Assembly: GCA_026993285.1 (NCBI GenBank)
Contig: JALWTZ010000246.1
Span: forward strand, 1 to 5,474
DNA from: Lysobacterales bacterium
Lineage (GTDB): Bacteria > Pseudomonadota > Gammaproteobacteria > Xanthomonadales > S139-57
DNA length: 5,474 nucleotides
Reading direction: 5' to 3'
Both the position numbers and the translations under genes were made by a program. Shown piece by piece: positions 1 through 5,041 of the stretch (positions are counted from its first letter, which is position 1; the number at the start of each line of letters is the position of its first letter). The notes beneath the pieces were generated by a model. The model searched no databases. It had not been told where the DNA came from and saw nothing but the letters and a program-made list of their open reading frames with translations.

Positions 1-293
1 TGAACCATGACCCGATGCAGACGGTGGAGGATCTCCAGTACATGATTTTCATTGTGATAGTGCAGGGGAGATGGGCTTTGACTGCCATTGCGCAAGGCCA
101 TCCGTGCAAAACCCATGATGATCAGGTCGATGATGTGTGCGGCAAAAGGAGGGGGGGGGTGTTGCTGGTCTACCCGGTTTCTTTCCTCGTCCAGCCAGCG
201 TAAAAAGGATGGGTGATATTTCAGACAGAACGCCTGTGCATCGGCCGCCGTGGCCAGTTTCTGTTCAACCGCATCCCGCATTGCCTCGCTCAT
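1..293 (-). CDS. HD-superfamily-like hypothetical protein, 3' end outside window
   Basis: An open frame reads leftward from ATG at 293-291 for 97 codons to the window edge without a stop; an in-frame stop lies 10 bases upstream (305-303), so this is the first possible ATG. A second ATG is at residue 5. The N-terminal part is helical-looking (residues 1-45), followed by H45 and four prolines (46-49), a hydrophobic stretch FAAHIIDLIIMGFARMAL, and then HYHNENHV (residues 78-85). A YHNxxH motif, with H80 and H84 as possible metal ligands, is typical of predicted metal-dependent HD-superfamily phosphohydrolases; these would hydrolyse a phosphoester or nucleotide, substrate unknown. The coherent protein and the divergent arrangement with tsaD support a real gene. 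No clear Shine-Dalgarno sequence is seen. The domain call is tentative because most of the HD domain would lie outside the window. Confidence 0.62.
   Translation of the reverse strand, partial: MSEAMRDAVEQKLATAADAQAFCLKYHPSFLRWLDEERNRVDQQHPPPPFAAHIIDLIIMGFARMALRNGSQSPSPLHYHNENHVLEILHRLHRVMV
151..159. repeat. G9 homopolymer inside the HD-like gene
   Basis: Nine consecutive G on the plus strand (C9 on the coding strand) encode part of the proline run at residues 46-49. The reading frame is coherent on both sides, so the count shown is probably correct. Tracts of this length are prone to slippage and to sequencing error; a change of one base would frameshift the gene. Confidence 0.9.
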
Positions 294-351
294 GCGACAA
301 GACTATCAAAAGCAGCCCCTTGACGGCCAGCTTTACCTGGAGATTCACCGG

Positions 352-357
352 TATAAT
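352..357 (+). promoter_or_regulatory. probable -10 box of the tsaD operon promoter
   Basis: A perfect TATAAT lies 28 bases before the tsaD ATG, which would give a leader of roughly 20-25 bases. The -35 partner is unclear: TTTACC at 332-337 matches the consensus at 4 of 6 positions but with a short 14-base spacer, and TTGACG at 320-325 matches well but is 26 bases away. The -10 is seen directly; promoter function is inferred from it and from its position in the divergent gap. Confidence 0.5.
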
Positions 358-385
358 CTCCTCTTTTCCTTATCAGGCCAGAACC

Positions 386-1405
386 ATGCGCGTGCTGGGT
401 ATCGAAACTTCCTGCGACGAGACGGGGGTCGCCATCTATGATGATGACCACGGTCTACTGGCAGAAGCCTTGCATTCACAGATTGCGGTTCATGCCGAGT
501 ATGGTGGTGTGGTGCCTGAACTGGCTTCTCGAGATCATGTACGCAAGCTGCCGCAATTGATACGGCACGTGCTGGAAGAAGCCCACTGTACGCCTGGCGA
601 TCTGGATGCCATCGCCTATACGGCCGGTCCGGGTCTGGTGGGGGCCTTGCTCAGTGGAATTTGTACCGCCCATGCCCTGGCTGATGCCCTGCGGATCCCC
701 GCTCTGGCCGTGCACCACATGGAGGGGCATCTGCTGGCCCCCTTTCTTGCCGGTGAGCCGGTCAGCTTTCCATTTCTGGTCCTGCTGGTTTCCGGAGGCC
801 ACACCCAGCTGGTGCTGGCCCAGGCGCTGGGTCAATACGAGCTGCTGGGGGATACCCTCGACGACGCTGTCGGTGAAGCCTTCGACAAGACCGCCAAGAT
901 GCTGGGCCTGCCCTATCCTGGCGGCCCGGCGCTGGCAAAACTGGCGGCGGAAGGCGATCCCCAGCGTTGGCGCTTTCCCCGCCCCATGACCGACCGGCCG
1001 GGGTTGGACTTCAGTTTCAGCGGGCTGAAAACCTTTGCCCTCAATACCTGGCAGCGTTGCGAACAATCCCGGCAGGATGCTGCCGATATCGCCTGCGCCT
1101 TTCAGCAGGCCGTGGTGGATACCCTGGCCATCAAATGCCGCCGGGCCTTGCAGGAAACCCGCTGCCGAGACCTGGTGATCGCTGGTGGTGTCAGTGCCAA
1201 TCAGGCCTTGCGTCAAAGGCTGGAAAGCCTGTGCCAGCAACAAGGCGCACGGCTGCATCTGCCTCACCCGCGCTGGTGTACCGACAATGGTGCCATGATT
1301 GCCTATGCGGGCCTGCTACAATTACAACAGCAACGCCAGGTGCAATCACAGCCCAAGGCCTTTCCCCGCTGGCCGCTGTCTGCACTGTCCACCATTCATT
1401 CCTGA
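386..1405 (+). CDS. tsaD: tRNA N6-adenosine threonylcarbamoyltransferase TsaD
   Basis: TsaD (formerly Gcp/YgjD) transfers the threonylcarbamoyl group from threonylcarbamoyl-AMP to A37 of ANN-decoding tRNAs, working in the cytoplasm with TsaB and TsaE. The 339-residue length matches the bacterial family. It opens with MRVLGIETSCDETG, the standard N-terminus, so ATG 386 is chosen although the frame is open back to 137. HMEGH gives the metal ligands H111 and H115, SGGHTQ (136-141) and GGVSANQ (267-273) are the nucleotide-binding loops of the ASKHA fold, and CTDNGAM carries metal ligand D300; these positions equal E. coli numbering. The ribosome-binding site is weak (CAGG at 374-377). It is the first gene of a cluster and lies 14 bases before folB. 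A divergent rpsU-dnaG-rpoD neighbour, as in E. coli, is not present next to it. Identification is secure. Confidence 0.98.
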   Translation: MRVLGIETSCDETGVAIYDDDHGLLAEALHSQIAVHAEYGGVVPELASRDHVRKLPQLIRHVLEEAHCTPGDLDAIAYTAGPGLVGALLSGICTAHALADALRIPALAVHHMEGHLLAPFLAGEPVSFPFLVLLVSGGHTQLVLAQALGQYELLGDTLDDAVGEAFDKTAKMLGLPYPGGPALAKLAAEGDPQRWRFPRPMTDRPGLDFSFSGLKTFALNTWQRCEQSRQDAADIACAFQQAVVDTLAIKCRRALQETRCRDLVIAGGVSANQALRQRLESLCQQQGARLHLPHPRWCTDNGAMIAYAGLLQLQQQRQVQSQPKAFPRWPLSALSTIHS

Positions 1406-1408
1406 TAC

Positions 1409-1412
1409 GAGG
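1409..1412 (+). promoter_or_regulatory. Shine-Dalgarno GAGG that fixes the TTG start of folB
   Basis: GAGG lies 7 bases before TTG 1420 and just after the tsaD stop. This ideal spacing, together with the alignment to the family N-terminus, decides the start; no in-frame ATG is available near it. Confidence 0.75.
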
Positions 1413-1419
1413 TACACGC

Positions 1420-1779
1420 TTGGACAAGGTTTTCATTCGCGATTTGCGTATCGACACCATCATTGGCATTTATGACTGGGAGCGGAAAATCCGCCAGACC
1501 GTCAGTCTGGATATCGAAATGGCCTGGGATAACCGTACTGCCGCCGAAACTGACCGAATCGAGCAGGCGCTGGATTACAAGGGCGTGGCCAAGCGCTTGA
1601 TCGCCTTCGTGCAAGGCAGTGAGTTTCAACTGGTGGAAACACTCGCTGAGCGCTGTGCCGAAATCATCCTGGATGAATTCAAGGTTCCCTGGCTGCGGCT
1701 GACGCTGCACAAACCGGGTGCCGTGCGTGGCGCAAGCAGTGTGGGTGTGGAAATCGAGCGGGGCCGTCACCATGAGTGA
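1420..1779 (+). CDS. folB: dihydroneopterin aldolase FolB
   Basis: FolB splits 7,8-dihydroneopterin into 6-hydroxymethyl-7,8-dihydropterin and glycolaldehyde, a cytoplasmic step of folate synthesis; its product is the substrate of the enzyme encoded next. The protein has 119 residues, the family's usual size. It begins, read from TTG, as (M)DKVFIRDL, parallel to E. coli MDIVFIEQL. IGIYDWE (15-21) with E21, Y53 in ALDYKGVA, and K98 in HKPGAV are the conserved pterin-binding and catalytic positions at E. coli numbering; GVEIERG closes the core. The rare TTG start with a strong GAGG site may moderate expression. The open frame extends far upstream inside tsaD, but those codons do not resemble FolB. 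The last 8 bases overlap folK, suggesting translational coupling. The YDWE and KPGA motifs favour FolB over FolX. Confidence 0.96.
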   Translation: MDKVFIRDLRIDTIIGIYDWERKIRQTVSLDIEMAWDNRTAAETDRIEQALDYKGVAKRLIAFVQGSEFQLVETLAERCAEIILDEFKVPWLRLTLHKPGAVRGASSVGVEIERGRHHE

Positions 1780-2266
1780 GGTGGTGCTGCTCAGCCTGGG
1801 CAGCAACCAGCAACCGGAAGACCATTTGCGTCGTTGTGCACTCGAGCTGCGCCAACACTTTCCCGATATTCGCTTCTCACCGGTCTATCGCTGTCCGGCT
1901 GAAGGTTTTGAGGGGGCTGATTTCCTCAACGCGGCGGCTGTTTTTCATTGTTCCATGCCCCTGCCGCTTTTACACGAAACCCTGCAATCCATCGAAACCG
2001 CCCACGGTCGCACACGAACGGAAGAAAAATTTTCCGACCGCTCATTGGATATCGATATTCTCGCCTATGGACATTTGACCGGCGAGGCGGCGCATCCGCT
2101 GAAATTGCCCCGGCCCGATCTATTGCGCTACCCCTTTGTACTGGGCCCGGTGTGCGATTTGCTGCCGGAATGGGTGCATCCGGCCAGCGGCCGGCCCCTG
2201 GCCGAACATTGGCAGGCCATGCAACAGAGACCTTTCATTCTCACTGCAACCGATCTGACCCTGTAA
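1772..2266 (+). CDS. folK: HPPK-family pyrophosphokinase FolK, divergent active site
   Basis: The HPPK family transfers pyrophosphate from ATP to 6-hydroxymethyl-7,8-dihydropterin, the step after FolB. The 164-residue protein starts at ATG 1772, giving the expected VVLLSLGSNQ N-terminus. Family features are LGSN (9-12), FLNAA, GRTR (79-82, with R80 matching catalytic R82 of E. coli), and DRSLDIDIL with R90 and metal ligands D93 and D95. Several positions differ from E. coli HPPK: the WGPR motif is FSDR (87-90), and the VPHYDMKNRGF segment is LPRPDLLRYPF (112-122), so H115 is replaced by R114 and R121 by Y120 with an arginine one position earlier. Retained Mg ligands suggest an active enzyme, but this may be a paralogue class distinct from the canonical one. 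It overlaps folB by 8 bases and the next gene by 1 base. Fold certain; exact substrate less so. Confidence 0.9.
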   Translation: MSEVVLLSLGSNQQPEDHLRRCALELRQHFPDIRFSPVYRCPAEGFEGADFLNAAAVFHCSMPLPLLHETLQSIETAHGRTRTEEKFSDRSLDIDILAYGHLTGEAAHPLKLPRPDLLRYPFVLGPVCDLLPEWVHPASGRPLAEHWQAMQQRPFILTATDLTL

Positions 2267-3393
2267 TGCCGCTCAAGCTGCCCGAACCCACAGCAGAAGA
2301 AAAAGCACACAGTTTGCGTCTGCAGGCGCAGATTCAGCAAGAAATTGCCGCTGCTGGTGGCTGGATTCCATTTTCCCGCTACATGGAACTTTGTCTCTAC
2401 ACCCCCGGGCTGGGCTATTACAGCGCCGGCCTGCACAAGTTTGGCGCAAAAGGTGATTTCGTTACCGCTCCCGAATTGGGCCCGTTGTTTGCCCGGACAT
2501 TGGCCCGGGTCTTCCGTGAACGACTGAAACGGCTGGGTAGTGGTGTGATTGTGGAACTGGGTGGTGGCAGCGGCCGTTTTGCCGCCGATGCACTGCAGGC
2601 GCTGGAAAAGCTGGATTGCCTGCCGGAATCCTGGCTGATGCTGGAACGCTCCGCGGACCTGCGCCAACGGCAGTTTGAAACCCTGCGGGAACGTGTACCG
2701 CACCTGCTGAAACGCATTGAATGGCTGGAACGCTTGCCAGACAAACCACTGCCACGCGGAATCATCTTTGGAAATGAAGTTCTCGATGCACTACCCGTGG
2801 AAATCCTGCGGCTCGACGAAACCGGTGTATTGCAAAGGGGCATCACCTCGTATCAACAGGGCTTGCAAACCTGCTGGCAAACAGCACCTGAATCACTGGC
2901 TGAACTTTTCCAGCAACGTGTTGGTGAACCGATTCCAGGCTATACCAGCGAAATCTGCCCGCTTTTGCCCGAATGGATTCAGGCATTGGGCGGGTTGCTG
3001 GAAGAAGGATACTGGCTGTTTTCCGATTATGGCTATCCACGCAGCGCCTACTACCATCCACAACGGAGAAATGGCACCCTGCAATGCCATTATCGCCATC
3101 GTGCCCATGAATCCGTACTGTTCTGGCCCGGTTTGCAGGACATCACCGCACATGTGGATTTTGACGCGGTAAGCGAAGCCTGCCAGTCCGCGGCATTACA
3201 GGTGGACTTCATACGCTACCAGGGCGAGTTTTTACTGGACAACGGTTTGACGGAACTGGCCCAGACACTGCTGTACCCGCAGGATACCACCAGTGATCAC
3301 ATCAAAATGATCAATGAAATCAAACAGCTGACGCTTCCAGGAGAAATGGGTGAACGATTTCTCCTCCTTCAGGCCTCCCGGCTGAAAAGCTGA
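2266..3393 (+). CDS. MidA/NDUFAF7-family SAM-dependent methyltransferase
   Basis: A 375-residue protein of the MidA family (Pfam Methyltransf_28, formerly DUF185). Its eukaryotic relative NDUFAF7 methylates an arginine of the complex I subunit NDUFS2 in mitochondria; the bacterial substrate is not established. Seen here: the family N-terminal block GWIPFSRYM (32-40) and YTPGLGYY (45-52); GDFVTAPELGPLF (63-75); the SAM-binding glycine-rich loop VELGGGSG (96-103); GNEVLDALPVE (169-179); FSDYGYP (252-258); and ITAHVDF (293-299). The start is ATG 2266, whose A is the last base of the folK stop codon (TAATG), so translation is probably coupled. The frame is open upstream within folK, but those codons do not resemble the family. 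No signal peptide or membrane segment, so cytoplasmic. It ends the tsaD cluster; no clear terminator hairpin follows. Family certain, function inferred. Confidence 0.93.
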   Translation: MPLKLPEPTAEEKAHSLRLQAQIQQEIAAAGGWIPFSRYMELCLYTPGLGYYSAGLHKFGAKGDFVTAPELGPLFARTLARVFRERLKRLGSGVIVELGGGSGRFAADALQALEKLDCLPESWLMLERSADLRQRQFETLRERVPHLLKRIEWLERLPDKPLPRGIIFGNEVLDALPVEILRLDETGVLQRGITSYQQGLQTCWQTAPESLAELFQQRVGEPIPGYTSEICPLLPEWIQALGGLLEEGYWLFSDYGYPRSAYYHPQRRNGTLQCHYRHRAHESVLFWPGLQDITAHVDFDAVSEACQSAALQVDFIRYQGEFLLDNGLTELAQTLLYPQDTTSDHIKMINEIKQLTLPGEMGERFLLLQASRLKS

Positions 3394-3417
3394 CCGTGGT
3401 GCAGCTCGCCGATGGGT

Positions 3418-3423
3418 TATACT
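3418..3423 (+). promoter_or_regulatory. possible -10 box of the dnaA promoter
   Basis: TATACT (5 of 6 to consensus) lies 95 bases before the dnaA ATG, 24 bases after the midA stop. The sequence at the right distance for a -35 box (around 3395-3400) is a poor match, and CTGACC at 3390-3395 is 22 bases away, too far. A leader of about 80 bases would result. Read-through from midA is an alternative. Confidence 0.35.
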
Positions 3424-3490
3424 AGCCCTCTTTGTGATCAGCATCGTTTCGTGGATCAAGTTCTATTCGGATCAGGCCCGTTGTTTCCGT

Positions 3491-3509
3491 GGCCGTGACA
3501 GGCACAGCC
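3491..3509 (+). promoter_or_regulatory. small hairpin just before the dnaA start
   Basis: GGC-C-GTG (3491-3497) can pair with CAC-A-GCC (3503-3509) around a 5-base loop, leaving one C-A mismatch. The loop contains the only AGG upstream of ATG 3513, so folding could affect initiation. Pairing is read from the sequence; any role is inference. Confidence 0.3.
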
Positions 3510-3512
3510 AAC

Positions 3513-4841
3513 ATGCAAGTTCAACAGCTCTGGAAAACCTGTACCCAACGGCTGGAAAAGCAACTGCCGGAAGCGGATTTCAACAGCGCTATCCTGCCGC
3601 TGCGTATTGAACTCAAGGACGAGGAACTGTTTCTTTGCGCGCCCAATGTCTATGTATTCGAACAGGTACAGGCCGAATACCTGCAGGAAATCCGGCTGAT
3701 CCTGCAGCATCTCAACCCGAATTTGCGGCAGATCCGCCTGATTATCGGAGCACCCCAGGATCATGCCACGAGCAACGAAACGGCCACCAACGGGCAAAAA
3801 CCGCCAGCCAGTCCACCCATCGAAGACAACCTGAACCCCCGTTACCTGTTTGCCAATTTCGTTCAGGGCAAATCCAACGAGCTGGCCTACAATGCCTCCT
3901 GGTCTGTGGCCAACAACCCCGGTGGTGACTTCAACCCATTGTTTCTCTATGGTTCCACCGGGCTGGGCAAAACCCACCTGCTGCACGCCATCGGTCATCA
4001 AATCCGCCAGAGCAAGCCGGATGCGCGAATTGTCTATCTTTCCTCGGAACATTTCGTCCAGTTGATGATCCGGGCACTGCAATCCAAAACCATTGACCAG
4101 TTCAAGCAACAATACCGCAATGTGGATTGCCTGCTGGTCGATGACATTCAGTTTCTCGCCGGAAAGGAACGCTCACAGGAAGAGTTTTTCTATACTTTCA
4201 ATGCCTTGCTGGAATCACAACAACAAATCGTATTGACCTGCGACCGTTTCCCGAAGGACATGGAAAACGTGGAAGACCGTTTGCGTTCGCGCTTCGGCTG
4301 GGGGCTGTCCATTGCCGTGGAACCACCGGATTTCGAAACCCGGGTGGCCATTCTGCAAACCAAGGCCGCCAGCAACAACATGGACCTGCCAGCGGATGTG
4401 GCCTTCTTCATTGCCAAGCACATCCGCTCACACGTGCGTGATCTGGAAGGGGCCCTCAACACCCTGATCGCCAATGTACGCTTTACCCAGCGCCCATTGA
4501 CGGTGGACTATACCCGTGAAATCCTGCGAGACATGCTCTCGGTACAACAGCGCCAGCTCACCATCGAAAACATACAGCGCAAGGTGGCCGATTATTACAA
4601 GATCAAGATTTCCGATCTGGGTTCCCAATCCCGCAAGCGCAACATCACCCGTCCACGCCAGGTGGCCATGTGGCTGTGCAAGGAATTGACCAACCGCTCC
4701 CTGCCGGAAATCGGTTCAGCCTTTGGTGGGCGAGACCATACCACGGTGTTGCACGCCTGTCGCAAGGTGGAAGAACTTTGCAGCCAGGATGCGCAAATGG
4801 AAGAAGATCGCAACAATTTGTTGCGAATACTGACAACATGA
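3513..4841 (+). CDS. dnaA: chromosomal replication initiator protein DnaA
   Basis: DnaA is the AAA+ ATPase that binds DnaA boxes, melts the origin and loads the DnaB helicase. ATG 3513 gives 442 residues and places MQVQQLW on the family N-terminus MSLSLW; GTG 3489 and GTG 3495 in the same frame are less likely. Domain I is about 1-80, a short linker about 82-108, AAA+ domain about 109-325, DNA-binding domain to the end. Seen: Walker A GSTGLGKTH (147-155, K153), Walker B LLVDDIQF (D210, D211), sensor 1 LTCDR (241-245), arginine-finger segment VEDRLRSRFGWG (R256, R260), sensor 2 RDLEGAL (R309), and the DnaA signature with RPRQ (380-383) and GGRDHTTVLHACRK (D408, H409). Domain I is unusual: A26 and Q51 replace conserved tryptophans W25 and W50 of E. 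coli. dnaN follows after 200 bases. Identification is secure. Confidence 0.99.
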   Translation: MQVQQLWKTCTQRLEKQLPEADFNSAILPLRIELKDEELFLCAPNVYVFEQVQAEYLQEIRLILQHLNPNLRQIRLIIGAPQDHATSNETATNGQKPPASPPIEDNLNPRYLFANFVQGKSNELAYNASWSVANNPGGDFNPLFLYGSTGLGKTHLLHAIGHQIRQSKPDARIVYLSSEHFVQLMIRALQSKTIDQFKQQYRNVDCLLVDDIQFLAGKERSQEEFFYTFNALLESQQQIVLTCDRFPKDMENVEDRLRSRFGWGLSIAVEPPDFETRVAILQTKAASNNMDLPADVAFFIAKHIRSHVRDLEGALNTLIANVRFTQRPLTVDYTREILRDMLSVQQRQLTIENIQRKVADYYKIKISDLGSQSRKRNITRPRQVAMWLCKELTNRSLPEIGSAFGGRDHTTVLHACRKVEELCSQDAQMEEDRNNLLRILTT

Positions 4842-4872
4842 GGACAATGTCTGTAGAAGTCTGGGGAAAGGC

Positions 4873-4881
4873 TGTGGATAA
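4873..4881 (-). promoter_or_regulatory. DnaA box, perfect consensus
   Basis: TGTGGATAA, the exact reverse complement of the strong box TTATCCACA. It lies 31 bases after the dnaA stop and forms an inverted pair with the box at 4918, 36 bases apart. Confidence 0.85.
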
Positions 4882-4917
4882 AGGGTGTACAGAATTCATC
4901 CCCAAAACCTTCAAGAC

Positions 4918-4926
4918 TTATCCACA
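4918..4926 (+). promoter_or_regulatory. DnaA box, perfect consensus
   Basis: TTATCCACA, an exact match to the strong DnaA box. Its flanks (CTTATCCACAAGC) extend the inverted similarity to the first box (GGCTGTGGATAAAG). AT-rich DNA begins immediately downstream. Confidence 0.87.
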
Positions 4927-4964
4927 AGCTTGTTACAGAGAATGATTATGATAACCGCCTGAAA

Positions 4965-4979
4965 TTAAAACGTTTTTAA
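4965..4979. repeat. AT-rich imperfect palindrome
   Basis: TTAAAACGTTTTTAA is symmetric around the central CG except for one extra T. It lies between the second and third DnaA boxes. It could be part of an unwinding element or a protein site; as a terminator it would be weak because the stem is nearly all A-T. Confidence 0.4.
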
Positions 4980-4989
4980 CCTTATGCTC

Positions 4990-4998
4990 ATATCCACA
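4990..4998 (+). promoter_or_regulatory. DnaA box, one mismatch
   Basis: ATATCCACA differs from TTATCCACA only at the first base. Same orientation as the box at 4918, and 44 bases before the dnaN start. Confidence 0.6.
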
Positions 4999-5020
4999 GG
5001 CATTTATCATCACAACAATC

Positions 5021-5032
5021 TTTATCTATAAA
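5021..5032. repeat. short AT palindrome abutting the dnaN ribosome-binding site
   Basis: TTTATCTATAAA has perfect 5-base arms around CT and overlaps the first A bases of the AAAGG site at 5030-5034. The stem would be weak in RNA; it may simply reflect AT-richness. Confidence 0.35.
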
Positions 5033-5034
5033 GG
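5030..5034 (+). promoter_or_regulatory. dnaN Shine-Dalgarno AAAGG
   Basis: AAAGG sits 7 bases before ATG 5042, good spacing, and supports that start for dnaN. Confidence 0.65.
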
Positions 5035-5041
5035 TACTGTT

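Larger units (their letters stand above)
4842..5041 (+). other. dnaA-dnaN intergenic region with DnaA boxes; candidate origin or regulatory region
   Basis: This 200-base gap holds two perfect DnaA boxes in opposite orientation, one box with a single mismatch, and a long AT-rich stretch from about 4932 to 5032 that could serve as an unwinding element. It contains no GATC, so Dam/SeqA-type sequestration in the E. coli manner is not supported here. The boxes are few compared with typical origins, so it may instead be an accessory DnaA-binding region or the dnaN promoter region. No clear dnaN promoter with both boxes was found. Confidence 0.5.

Noticed and set aside
137..385. Upstream extension of the tsaD reading frame
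   Set aside because: TsaD proteins begin at the MRVLGIETSCDETG block; the extension overlaps the divergent gene and the TATAAT element and does not resemble the family.
476..1267. Long open frame on the minus strand (263 codons) opposite tsaD
   Set aside because: It lies entirely within the well-supported tsaD gene, has no recognisable domains and looks like an antisense shadow of regular codon use.
3450..3458. CGTGGATCA as a DnaA box in the dnaA leader
   Set aside because: Two mismatches to the reverse complement of the consensus box; too weak to claim without binding data.
3489..3512. GTG starts of dnaA at 3489 or 3495
   Set aside because: They add 6-8 residues before the family N-terminus, and the second is inside a possible hairpin. 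ATG 3513 fits the alignment better, though GTG 3489 cannot be excluded.
3456..4112. 218-codon open frame on the minus strand opposite the dnaA N-terminal half
   Set aside because: Antisense to a certain dnaA; low-complexity composition without family features.
4842..5041. Rho-independent terminator after dnaA
   Set aside because: The only symmetric sequences are A-T stems without a GC-rich arm; none resembles a standard terminator.
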